A DNA stretch of 64,000 nucleotides from Salminus brasiliensis (lineage: Eukaryota > Chordata > Actinopteri > Characiformes > Bryconidae), in assembly GCF_030463535.1 (NCBI RefSeq), contig NC_132881.1, positions 39,801,973 through 39,865,972 on the forward strand. The letters run 5' to 3'. Every line of letters starts with the position of its first letter. Within the stretch, counting starts at the first letter, position 1. The position numbers and the translations under genes are program-made. This document shows positions 44,693-57,800 of this stretch, one piece after another. Below the pieces are notes generated by a model. The model was given only the letters and a program-made list of their open reading frames with translations, was not told the DNA's origin and ran no database searches.

Positions 44693-46700
44693 CTAGTCAG
44701 AGTGAGCTAGGTGGTCATCTTTATACCAGATTGCTTTGTGAGTACAAATGTTAATATATTATTCCTGCAAAGGTTACTGATTAATTCAACCCTTTTTTAA
44801 CTGCAGTATTTCTGCAAATGTTTAGCCAATTAATGCTCTGCTTCCTTTTTCAATCCATTTTAGCATAGAATTTCTTCTATGCTGTTAAGATGGTCACTGT
44901 GACAGAGTGCTACTGCCTTGAACATTTCAGGTCACATGTTTACATTTTACTGTAGCGATTTTAAGCTTTGAGTTACTACATGATAAGGGTTTTAAAAAGG
45001 TAACAAGATAATCAGTTTAAGTCAAATAAATCTAATAATGGGTCTAATAATATTTATGTACTATTTTTTACTTATTTATTGTTCATGTTTAACCACATAC
45101 ATGTATATTTTGGTCAAATGCCAAGGATGTCCAGTCTTAGACGAAAAGGGCCAGTGTGACAGCAGAGTTTCATTCCACTTGATTAATTATTTAAAAACCA
45201 ACTAAATAAACAAGTGGAATCTGGTGTGCTCTGGCTTCGTTGGAATTACACCTGCATCCACATCAGACCTTTAAAGTTGAGATTGGATATTCCTGAGTTA
45301 TGCTGCATTCCATTTACCATAGAAGTCAGAAAGCAGAGCCGGGAATGACGTCACACCCGAGGTGACCGTGTTCCAGTTAAACCTTCAGATAACTGTACAC
45401 TATTTCACAACACTTCCAAAAAACAGCTTGTCCCAGGTTAGCATTGTTAGCATTATGCTGTATTTTGTGCATTCAGACATCTTGGAAAAATGTCCATGGA
45501 TAGAAGAATGTCCATGGAAATCAGTATGACTGATTTAAGGAAACATGAATAGATAAAAGTGCTCAGTGGCTGGTGAGGCTCTCCCGACTTTCTGAGTAGA
45601 AAATCCAACTTTTGGGGGTGTTTCAACTGAAATTTCCTATTTGGAACTCGGATAATTCAACATACCGGTTCAAATGGAGCGCAGCAATAAACTCTTGAGA
45701 ACCTCAATGACTGGAAAAACTGTGAAAATGAGAATGCTGGTGATGTTCACTTTTGGTGTTTTAACTTTTAAAAAATGTAAAAAGGTTGCTTTGAAATGTT
45801 GAGATCAGTGAACTAATAGAAAATGAACAATACTAGAATCTGTGTCTTACATTCTACTTATCTGTTTGTTAAAAAAAAAAGAAATGTAAAGGCAGCTTGG
45901 TTACTTTTTTAAAAAACGGAATTACCTTAATTGTGTAATAATTCACAATTACGTTTAAGTTAATATCCAAAGTGATTATGCACTTATGAATACTTGGAAG
46001 TTAACATGCAAGTAATGCAAAGGTGGATGCATGTTGTTTTCTATATTATTGTCATTAAGCAGTGTGCTGTTGAATGAGTTTTTGTTTTGTGAAGTTGTAT
46101 TTCTTTATAAAGAAGTGTGATGATTTTTAATATGATTTTAAAAAAACATAAATTGCACCATTTGGGAATTTCTTTGTGCCATTTTCCCCTGAACCATCAA
46201 GCATTTTGACTATGATGAGCACTGAAGGAAAGATTAAATTATGAGGTTGATGAAGTTGAAGATGAAGTTTTTTTTTCATGTACATGCTTTAAAAGGCTTG
46301 ACTGTGAATTTTGGAATTTTCATATTTTATATACTGATAACCAATACAGTATTAAACTAATAGTTTATGATGCAGTGGTTGATTAATCTGTCATACTTTA
46401 CTTTAAGCCAACAGACAAACCTACAATCCCCATAAGAGAGTTGTGAAACAGGAAATGATGCTTTAACACACTTCTTAGTCTCTCGAGCCTTTAGGAGCCT
46501 TGCTGAAAACACCAGTTGGTTATGTGCTACAGTTGTTCTGTTGTGCCTGGCTGTTTGCAGGAGAAGTATTAAGCCATTTGTTGTCATTAAACAGGCCTTG
46601 TTTTTCTTTTTCACTTCTGTTTCTAGAAGCTGCTATGCTCTGATGAAGCCTAATAAAGCCCTTTCTTCTCTCTGCATGTTGTAGAGCCTTTCGTTTACAG
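44693..46700 (+). other. Gene D 3' UTR and flank, no other gene
   Basis: AATAAA-like signals occur several times (for example at about 45206 and 46652); which is used cannot be read. It contains the inverted-repeat element at 45301-45686. No other exon. Confidence 0.4.
45301..45686. mobile_element. MITE-like element with TGCTGCnTTCCATTT ends
   Basis: Left end TGCTGCATTCCATTTACC, right end reading CAAATGGAGCGCAGCA (reverse TGCTGCGCTCCATTTG). 386 bp, no coding capacity, internal GGAAGT/ACTTCC-type inverted motifs. Target-site duplication unclear. Confidence 0.6.
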
Positions 46701-47139
46701 ATTCACTCAGGTAAAATCATGACCAATATTGTTTTTGTTCAATCTTTTGGCCAAGCCAAGCAAGAAGCACACAAAATCAACCGTTGACTGAGACCAACTG
46801 ATTACACAATGAAATCTGCAGTCACATCGATCCTTTCCAGATGAGATTGGACACCCTGGGTTATACCCTTGGGATCCTTAGTCATCTGAAACAGTAAAAC
46901 TTACAATTATAGTGATTTAGACTTTTTTGTTATGTAAAATTATCAACCGGACTGCCTAAAAAGTTCAATAGAAAGTTCAACTAGGAGTGTAACAGGAATC
47001 TGTCTCTTATTTTCTCTTAATTTATAATCTAAACCTTCAAAAACCTCAAAATATTAGGCAGCCTGGTTACTGTTTGTTTTAAGTTGTCACCATTTCATAG
47101 TTTATTAATTGCTGCAAGTAGTGCAGGAGGTAAGCAGTC

Positions 47140-47475
47140 AGGTCTTGAAGCAGGAAAAATGGGCAAGCATTAGAATCTGAGCCACTTTGACAAGGACCAA
47201 ATTGTGATGGCTTAATGTCTGGGTCACAGCATCTCCAAAAAATCAGACAGGTGTTGTGGGGTTTTTCTGGTATGCAGTGGTCAGTACCTACCAAAAGCAG
47301 TCCAAGAAAGGACAATGGGTGCGATCTATAGAGGCCCCACCTCACAACTTAAGAAAGGACAACAGGTGCGATCTATAGAGGCCCCGCCTCACAACTTTCA
47401 GGACTTAAAAGATCTGCTGCTAACTTCTTGGTACCAGATACCACATGATGCCTTCAGAGGTCTACTGAAGTCCAT
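47140..47475 (+). pseudogene. Tc1-like transposase remnant (start and end fused)
   Basis: Rightward translation of 47190-47310 resembles the transposase helix-turn-helix (CAAATTGTGATGGC..., GTCACAGCATCTCCAAAA, TGCAGTGGTCAGTACCTACC). 47400-47470 reads LKDLLLTSWYQIPHDAFRG, the C-terminal end. The catalytic core is deleted. A 46-bp stretch (AAAGGACAA...GCGATCTATAGAGG) is repeated in tandem at about 47305 and 47352. Confidence 0.65.
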
Positions 47476-47516
47476 GCCTCAAACTAGGCATCAGTAATCA
47501 GGAAGGACACATTTAA

Positions 47517-47535
47517 TTTATTCATATTTTTTATT
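47517..47535 (-). terminator. Polyadenylation signals of vwa7
   Basis: Two AATAAA motifs on the leftward strand, 25 and 38 bases past the vwa7 stop, imply a very short 3' UTR. Confidence 0.55.
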
Positions 47536-47559
47536 TGCATTGGTAACATCAGTTATTTC

Positions 47560-48467
47560 TCATAACAGTGGAAATATATCCTGCATGTATCCTCCATGTA
47601 TTCCAAACCAGGCCTGCAGTGACAGATAGAAATGAAAAGCAAGCCCACCAGTCTCCTCAGAAACAGAATGCGAGCATTTACCCACATTTCCTTCCTTGTC
47701 CACAATGGACAAAGTCACATCAGGTGAGCAGCAGGAGGCACTGTAGTTCCCATTCACTACTGTTATGCCCCCGTTCACCACTGTTTCCTGGGAGAAGTTT
47801 CCCCTGCCTTGTTGGATGAAGATGTTTTCAATACCTACGCCGTTGCCGTCGGTAATGTTAACAGCCAGGTCCCAATTTGACTGGGTGCAGTCAGATGGGC
47901 AGTGAGCATTTACACCCACAATCTCACACACTGGAGGTGTGATATCAGTCACCTGTTTTACATTTACACAGAAAGAATAACACCATAAATCAGCATAAAT
48001 GTATGCAGGGCATGATGGTTTTTAACCATTTCTGGTATCACATAGAACATAGAAGTAGATTTCAGATTTCAGACACTTTTACAGTGGGCTCCACCTACTG
48101 TAAGAGCTTTGGAGTGCTAAAAAATATTGAAACTTTCATTGAAAATTTTTAATAAATTAAATTTTTCAATAAAAGTTTCAATATTTTAATACAACCACCA
48201 GATTCACATTATTTCAAAAACTGACAAACAGCAAAAATGGAGTTCCAAGGTTTTTGCATGACAGCAACGTTATGTTATTGAATAGAGCCAGATTTATATA
48301 TAATGACAGCTTGTCTGTAATTGGAAAGGAGAATCCCACTATATCACTATCCCATAATGTATACACTATTCCACATCATATACTTATTAGGTAGGCCTGC
48401 TTCTTATAAACGAAACCCTATAAATGACTGATTATAGCCTTATCTGTTACACTGTTTATTACCTCCC

Positions 48468-48498
<31 letters not shown>

Positions 48499-51400
48499 CA
48501 ACCCACACCAACACACACATGTTGGCCCCCTTCTATTAATAGACAGGGTGGAGGGGGGGCTGACAAAATGTGCAAGAACAGATGGGCTACAGTCTGTAAT
48601 TGTGTTTTTATATTGTAGGTGTACCTGATAAAATACCTGAGGCAGATAAAAGGCTGGCGTGCCTAATATGCTGAGCATAAGAGCTTCAGGTGAATGCAAG
48701 GTTCAAGAAATGGGTTGTAGCTGTTCTGTATTTGATCCTGTTTCTTCTTTAATAGTTCTCTGACCTTTTCACACTATCGAGGTCTGACTGTGGCAATAAG
48801 TGTAAGTATTTAATTGTTTACAGAAGTTACCTTGGAAAGAACAGTAAGACGCAGCACAGCATAGTTGGTTTCAAATCCTCCTGGCCCTTCAGCCACAATG
48901 GTCAGAGCAATATCAGTCCCTGACTCAGTATTAGCAGGTGGTTTCACAACCACTGTGCTTTTAGCACTGACCCCAGTCTCCAGGTTCAGCCTGAAATAAC
49001 AGAAATGATGCGGTCTGTATTTTCACAATGACAAAATAGTTTGTATATAATAGATATATCAGTAGAAATGTAAAGAAGAGCTTTTTAAAACTGTTAATAA
49101 TTATAATAATAATTATTAATGCTATTAATGTACCTCACTGTTGGCTGCTTTTACCAACATAATCAATTATTGTATTATGTATTTGTCTTGTTTTCTCAGT
49201 CTTGCTTACTTTGTGTTATAGGTAAGAGGAAAGCCTCTGTCGTTTCTGGCACTGATAGTGTAGGTGCCTCCGGCTCCAGTGGTTATTACAGTGAAGGGCA
49301 GTTTGAAGGGTTCTCCTGGCAGAAGGGTGCTGTCTACTGTAGCCTTCAGAAACAGGATAATGACACAGAAAAAGATTGCAGTGTTTTTTTGTTTTTTTTT
49401 GCTCCTGGGCTCCCCTTACTGTCGGGAAGTGTAATTTGCACTTTGAACCACCCCTAAGACACACTTTTCTGGACGAGCTGAGAGATACAGAACTGTCACT
49501 GAAAGTAGACTGATGGTGGAGTAATGGTGGAATATTACAGGATTTTACACAAATATACAAACTGTTGTGCAGTGTTACACAGTTCCCATGAGTGTTCGTC
49601 TGCCCACTTCATCAGACTAGTGCAGTTAGAAGTAGGGGTTTAACGGATCACAAAACTCACTATTTAAATCAGAGTCACTTTTATTTTCCAGTGGAACTTT
49701 GATTCCTCAGAAAATGTAATTTAGTTTAAGAAAATTTTCTGATATATTGGTTTATTCTAACTAGCTAAGGTTTTTCTTGGGTAATAGCAAAGCACTTTGT
49801 AAGTCGCTCTGGATAAGAGCGTCTGCTAAATGCCATAAATGTAAATGTAAATGATATATCAAATGGGCAGAGGTCTGTTGAGAATCACTGGTACTCAAAT
49901 TTAACTTGTCATAGGCATAGTGTTAGGTTTGATGCCTTAATAATATATTCTTAATTCTACATTTGTAATGTGCTACATTTGTAATTGTTATATACATTAT
50001 ATCAATTCATGTTGCGTTTTGCATTAGGCTCAGGCTACTGTACCCCCTCTACCTCTTTATTCTGAAAAATAATTATTTTTAATTGTTTATATCATTAGTT
50101 TGGGACAGAACATGTTTCTTTATCTTGGGAGAATTAGATATCTCGAAATAAATAAGACAAATGACTTTACTAGTATTATAATCACTATATAACTCTTATA
50201 TAACTATAAGTAAACATATAACTATGAACTAAAATATCTGCTTATTCAGCACTGGAGGTTTTGCTGGGTAGGACAAAGGCTATATCTATGCATTGAAGGA
50301 ACTGTGGCCCAATTCTGAGGACATGGCTTGCATGCTGCATAACAGAATGCACAACAGGAGGCTGTGTGTACCTTGACAGTGATTTTAGACAGAGACATCT
50401 GTGTAGTGCTCTGTCTTTGGAAGCGACTCGAGGTGGCCGTCTCTTCTCCTTTCAACATGATCACAAATTCTCCTTCTGGAACTTCACTCACAGTCACCAA
50501 GAAATCCCCACCTCCCATCGGATGTATTTTTCCATCTACCACACGGGTCCCTGAAACATCCACTAGACCAACCTCCTGTATCTTTAGATCTTCTGCGACC
50601 TTTTGCCCTGTTACTGTGAGCCACAGCGTAGTGGGTTTGCCTGAGGTATGAGAGGAACGGATGTGTTGATTTCATTATTCATCCTCAACAACACTACTGT
50701 TACTATTTCCATCAGATCTCATCTCCATAATTTACATAGTCATGTATTCACATTCATAGTGTAACTGATTTAAATGGCTTTGTGTTTTCCCATTGAACAC
50801 AATTCTGCATATACATAACTACTGTATAACTGCTATTTAACTAACAGAAGAAAGAACAGGAAGAAAGAGTTGAAAATAGGCCAAAGAACAGAAAACAGAG
50901 GTGTCAGACAGTCAAACAGAGGGCAGTGTTGTGCACAGTGTTCCTGGATTTCTCTCCAGACTTAATGTAGTTAGTTTAAAAGCAGCAGTAGATTTGATAA
51001 CTATTCCAACCTGTCTGTGGACGACCCTCGATTATAGCAAAACCTGGATGAGGCCCTTCAAATTTCTCCACAAAGTTATAAATGAATGTAATGTCACTTT
51101 GACCTGAAACACACACACACACACACAAACCACTTTTTTACACATAAAATAACTAAATATGCACACATATTATTTGCATAATACTGACAGTTTTTAAGTA
51201 CCATTGCACATATTTGTCATATTTGGCTTCATGTATCATCTGCTGCCGGAACAAAATCTTGCAGCTCCATTTTTTTGTACATATTTTTACATTTTTAAAT
51301 CTGGTATTTTGTATTGAAAACAATTAAATGAACACAGGTTTGGTTGCTGACTTCTCTGTGAACTCCAGACACTATAGGGATTTGCTCAGTTCCACCAGCA

Positions 51401-54400
51401 GCTCACCTGATTTACTTTAACGAAGGACTGATTAGATAACTAGGTACTGGATGGTAACTGTAAACATTGGGCCTTCTCGAGCAAAGCTTTGTAAATGGTT
51501 GATCTCACACTCATAAAGCCACAATGGACTGTTCTTGTTTCTGAGTATTCATTCGCCTAATATCTTTGCATGGTACCCCAGCTCACCAATGATTCTGATG
51601 GTGTAGGTCTTTTTGGACACTATTCTGACAGTCCACAGGCCAGTCTCTGTGGGAGAGTTGAACTGAAGGCGCCACAGGTTCCCCACAGTCTGAACCTTGG
51701 CAAGAGACCCAGGACCAACACCGTCAGACTGAGACACCCCTAAAAACACAAATAGATAATGTCAGGTCAGAGCTGATTTCTGGTTAATGTTTAAACTCAA
51801 GGTTATCCTCTCCATTGACAAAAGCATGGTTTAATTCAATATAAATTATTTCACACTTCTAGTTTTTTTTTTTATAAGCAGAGAAATGCTAGAGAAGGTT
51901 TAGATTCCAAGCTTCAATGAATCCTATTTGTGTCTGTATATGTTAATGCTAATTTTAGCATGAGAGTTTTAAGGCAAAACAACAGATAAAGAGTCTGATC
52001 TACTAATGCATTAATCCCTTCAAAAGCCAATTACCTGCCAGCAGGCAAAAAGCGTTATAACAAACTCCTATTACCAAAGAATAGTTTAGTTTGTACTGAA
52101 GTCCATGTAGTTCCTGAATAATATGCCTTAGTGTGTATTACGCCTTGGAGTGTTAGGGGTTAAAGCAACATTATGTAGTATGTTTACCTTAAAAACAGCT
52201 TAAAATTATTAAGTGACTTAAAAAAGGAGAACATCCTCTCTATCTTTGCTACTCCAGGCTCAGCATGTCCAGAAAGGCAAGTGTAAGGGGTGTCCTTTAG
52301 GAGTGTCTAAAAGCGTGAATAACACTCTCGGTCTCTAGGGGGAGCCCAGGAGCACAATATACCATTTCTCCATAATGCTGCCTTAATATTTATTCATTTC
52401 CTATATTATTGACACCATGCTTATATTTTCAGTGTTTTTTGTGGCAGAAAAAGTCTGTAAATGGTTTCACCCTCACCTGATGGGCTTTGCAGAGTGAATT
52501 TAAGTGAATCTCCTGTGATGTAGGCGATGACTTTGGACACTGACGAATCCAGCAGGAAAGAGAAACTCTCCTCATTGCCTGTTTTCCTGGCCCGCTGCAG
52601 AATTGTCACCTGAGATACAGAGAGGACTTGCACTCCATTAACAGACAATGCAGAAGATTCTTTACATCTTTCCTTACTAGAGCTGACAGCTACATGGCGC
52701 TAGTCACTGCATCTTTTCAAAGCTATTCTTCAGTGGACAGATGAATGTGCTGGTGCTGCTTTGTTTAACAGATGTCCACACTGGTTAGTATCAGTCTATA
52801 AAGTGCTTAGAGGGATAGCCATCCTAACCACCCAGAAATAGCGAGGCCAAATGTGCTGGCTACAGATGGCTATTACCAGAAACTCAGAAGTCTTCTATAC
52901 CGGTATACCAGTTCATTAAGTATACCATTTAAATCCATCCTTGGTCTGCATTTCTTATATACCATAACATTGTTATGCAACAAAAAAGTCCAGAACAAGC
53001 TTCAGTGCTGTGTAATTTAGACACATTACAAACAGCACAAATGCTTAGACATAATTTGTTGCTATTGACAGAAGACTAGCACACACACTCACTTCCCAAG
53101 CACCTCCAGGCTGTTTTCACATCTGTCTCATTTCAAGTTAACCTGCTCTAAACTCGCAATCATGGAGGAGATTAACCCACCGCTACTACAAGCGTGGGGT
53201 AGTGGTGGCTCAGCGCTTAGAGCTCTAGGCTATTGCTGATAGCGTTGTGGGTTCGATACCAGGCTCGGCAAGCTGCCACTGTTGGGCCTTTGAGCAAGAC
53301 CCTTCACCCTATCTGCTCCCCAGGCCCTGGAGTTGGCTGCCCACCGCTGTGTGTGTGTGTGTGTGTTCGCTACCATGGATGAGTCAAATACAGAGGACAC
53401 ATTTCGATGTACAGTGACGAATAACTTTACCTTTAAGCTAACTCATGATTACAGTCTGTAGAGATAAAGTCTCAACCAATGGGTCAGTGAGACATTTCAG
53501 CCACAGCCTTACCGAACACAAGAGAAGCTTTAGCTAACAACTCAACATATCTTTCTCTCTCTCTCTACACACACACACACCTGGATGGGGGTTCCAAACA
53601 CTTTCTGAACAGACTACAATAAGAACGTAAAACTAAAGGCTAAAGGTTCATTGATCATAAACTTTCGACAGGCATGTTTTAAAGAGAATGCAGCAATGAT
53701 AGATTTACCTATCTGTTGTTTAGGTATGCTAGAAAGGTGCACCAGCAAGTCTGTTTGAGAATACCTATGGGGGGACTCCCATTTCTACAACTGCTGCAAA
53801 CATGTCTGTGTGCGTCCTTCACTGGAGCCCCATTTCTAGAATGAGATTTTCTGGTTAAAGAACTATGTAAGCTGATAAATTTTTTTGTCAGCCAGATATC
53901 TAATACGGGCATAGGCACTGGCAAATTAACCGCAGAAAGAGAGACGTCTGTGGATTGTAAAGACCTAATGCACTTCCGATGAACTGTGTGCACTTTAATT
54001 CAGTTTCATTCAATTCAATCTTTAATCAGGAAAAACTCTAGTTTGTAAAAATGCTAGCTTGCTTATATAGATCAGTGGCTAGGTTAGCAATCAGGATTAT
54101 TTGTGGGCTTTTTTTTGTTGTTTGTCGACTTTTTCCTTTTTTCTTCCAATTCGTCATCGACAGCACCAGGCAGCCAACATGCTTGGGGGAAAGTAATCAA
54201 CATTGCTTAAGAGTGATGAAGAAAGAGAGCATGGTCAATTGTGCTCTCTCAGACTCTAGCTGCTGATGGCAAAGCTGCACAGCTCGGGATTCAAACTTGC
54301 GGTCATTGTGGTAGCGCATTAGACCGCTGAGCCACCACTAGGAGCCCACAAAGTCAGGGCTGTTTGTGTAGCCTGGAGTGTTCTTTTAACAACACAACAC

Positions 54401-54836
54401 AGGGCAAGCTGGTGCATATGCACTTCCAGAACTGTTAACTACATTAGCATCATAGCTCCAGTGCTCCAGTGTCCAATTAAAAGAGCTCTGGACACCAAAT
54501 ATCTCTTGGCTGCCAAAGTACATTTAAGAAAGGTAAAAAATGTGTAGAAATGTAATGTTAATTCATTTACTGAAATGTTTAAACTGCCTAGGACACACAT
54601 CATTTATAGACATTTTTCAAATCTTGATTATGCATTTAGGGTCAAGCATCAGTAAGATATCCTACCAGAGCAGATGTGGAGGTGTCAATGATGATGTCAG
54701 TGGCACTTGGCAGTTCAGACTTGGACACCTTTATAGCTTGACCTCCAGAGGCCAAAGCTAAGTCAGAATACAGCTGGAAATCTGAATGAACAGTTGATCT
54801 TCGGGATCTACCTTCTGACGTCTGATAAAAGGACAC
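47560..54836 (-). CDS. vwa7: vwa7 exons 9-16: C-terminal beta-rich half
   Basis: Exons 9-16 alternate short beta-strand-like segments (for example GLWTVRIVSKKTYTIRIIG in exon 11, GGTYTISARNDRGFP in exon 14), suggesting immunoglobulin-like or similar domains. The last exon contains CEIVGVNAHCPSDC and ASCCSPDV Cys groups and ends WFGIHGGYMQDIF plus a short hydrophobic tail. Confidence 0.85.
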
Positions 54837-57800
54837 CTAGTGTGAATAAGTTAGGAGAAGATGAGAAAAATGGACAGAAGGGAAAAAGTAAAAAGGCATA
54901 ATTATAGAAAAAGGGGTGCATTTATTAATGACCTTCATAACATAATTAGCTTTTGTACATTTGTAGTTAAATAATCCAAATTTCACATATGTATAATTTA
55001 ATAAAGGTTATGATTTTATACAATTTAGTTGTTTACAGTTTAGTTGTACCACTTTTTATACCCCCCCCCCCCTTTTAAGGTACAGTAATGGGCTATAGTG
55101 GTGTAATGTCTCCCTCTGCTGCAAGGTCAGTTTTCCTGAACTTGCAAATAAACAATGTTCACCTTTTGTACCAAAGATTCTGGTTGGCACTGTAAGCAAA
55201 GGATTCAGCATAGGTGACTAGTGACTAGTTTACTTAGGTTTAACTTGGGGCTTAATCTTCATGTAGGAAGAGGTCCTACCGTAGACTGGGTGCTGTCGAT
55301 GAGGGCGAAGACGGTTTTTTCTAGGTGGGTGTCTTTAGCTGGAGCGTCAGTAAAAACATAGATCTCAGAGGAGGTGGGCGATCCAGTCAGAGCCAGCTGA
55401 GGGACAGATAGACACAGTAGTAAAATGTAATGCCATGTGCATGAAAGGTCCTGACAGGCATAATACAGCATTATAGCCTCAGAGTGTGAAGAGGCCTGCT
55501 ATGTCATATTCAGCACTGCTTTCATTCGAGATTGTCAGTGTCCATCCTCAGTACCTGCAGTCCAGACATACACATCTCTGGTGCATCCCCGCCTCCGTGT
55601 GCACCAAGCTTTGAGATCTCTGCCTTCATCTTATTTGGGTCAGTGGTCCTCATAAGTGGTCCAAATTCTACAAATGAACAGTTTTATTCCAAAACCCAAC
55701 CATTTACAACAATTTTGCTTACTGGTTGATACACATCAATATGAGGTTCACCACCAGTTCTCATTAAAACACTGAAAATTAAATAATAATAACAAAAATG
55801 ACTTTTAAACAATTACTGTATAAAATGACCTCAAGTCAAAGTCAAGTCAAATATTCAGCATATTCTAATATAGTTCTAAATCAAAACATTATGATAAATC
55901 ATCACATAAATCTTTTATTGAATTTGGACAAGAGAAGGAAGACCCTTGTTTAAGCAATGTTGTTGCACTCATTTGTGTGGAGGGAAAAATGCCAGGTCAA
56001 TTACCTGGATCGTTGAATGGGACCAGGATGTATTCTGAAGGTTCATCCTGGGTGCCTTTCTTTTCGTCAATAATGTTGTGTGCAACTCGTTTAGCCTCAG
56101 CGATGTCATCAGCCATACTGCCTGTAGTGTCAATCACAAAGCACAGAACAACAGAGCGAGTGATGCCCATTAGCCTGAGAGAGAGAGAGAGAGAGAGAGA
56201 TGTTAAATCATCAAACTAGTCTCAGTATTCAGTCATTACTCATTAAGACTAGCTTTACTAGCTTTTTTTCAACAGCTTAGTTACTTGAAGCACACAGGAA
56301 ACTAAATGTCATTTGTGTTGCATAATGTGACATTGTGAAGCACTGTTGCAACAGTCTTTGGAAACTGCAATAACGAACCATGAGATAACATTGCGGCCTA
56401 ATAACAGCTGCTTTTGCCAGCGTTGTTTATATCATCCAGTGACCTCTATAAATGATCCTGTAACTAGTTTAAACTATCCAGGAACTACTATAGATTATCC
56501 AGTAGCCACTGTTAAATATTTGTAACTATTATTATTTATTCAGTAATACATAGACATTATTTAAGCAATTAATAAAAATGATCCAATAATTGTACTATAT
56601 TACTATACTAATTAATTATATTAAATTAAATTTAGTAATTAACTTTACTAAATTACTATAAATCATCCAATAATCTCTATAAATTATATGTAAGTACTAT
56701 AAATTATCCATTACCTACTATAAATGATCAAGCAACTATAAATGACACAGTAACTACTATAGATGATCCAGCAACTGCTACAAATTATATAGAATCTACT
56801 ATAAATGACACAGTAACTACTATAAATAATCCAGTAAACTTTAAAGATTACTCAGTAATCACTATAAATGATCCAGTAACTGCTATAAATTACCCAGTAG
56901 CCATTACAAATTGTCAACTACTATAAAATATTCAGTCACTACTATACATTAGCTACTAACTACTATAAACTATCCAGTAACCTATATACATCATTCAGTA
57001 GCTACCATAAACTACCCTGTGACCTCTATAAATGATCCATCAACTGCTATGAGAAATATCCAGCAACCACTATAAATGATCCACTAACCTCTATAACATC
57101 CAGTAACCTTGATAAATGATACAGTTCCTGTCCTGTCCCTCACCTCAGATAGTCCTTATTGCCGACTGCCCCAAGAATGTTCTCCAACAACTCAAATGAG
57201 GCCTCTGTTGCCAGAGTAACAGCTGCCTTGTGCAGGTCTGCATTATGGGCCCGCAGCTCATCTTTATTGATCCCTCCTCGAGGATCCTGGGTACTGCTCA
57301 GGTCAGAATCCCCACCATGACTGCATTTACCTGAACACACATAACTTTGTGGTGAACTTCATTTACACAAAGCAATGAAATTTTGTGATCAGCACACAAG
57401 AGCACGAGTCTTATTAATTCAGCATTACAATAATTATTGGAACAACAAATAATTGAAATAATATAATTATATAAATTTGCATGAAATTCCCAAGATTTGA
57501 TCATCACTTTTAAATACACACTGTATTTAATTTATTGCATACTGTATGTTCATGTGCATTCTCATACAGCTATCTTACTTACTTCAGAGGTAGCTACAGC
57601 TCTGTTTCCCACTATTTAGCTACATAAAACCAATGAAACTGTAGGGCACTGTAAAATATCTTTAACAAAACTGGTGTTGTGTTATTAAACAGTAGTGAAA
57701 ATAATCCCAGGTAGTGTGTGTAGGACTATTAGCTCTTATTAGCTGAGTGTGTGTTTGTTTGTCCAGGTGTTAAATCTGACCTTTAGGTTTGTTGGGAGAA

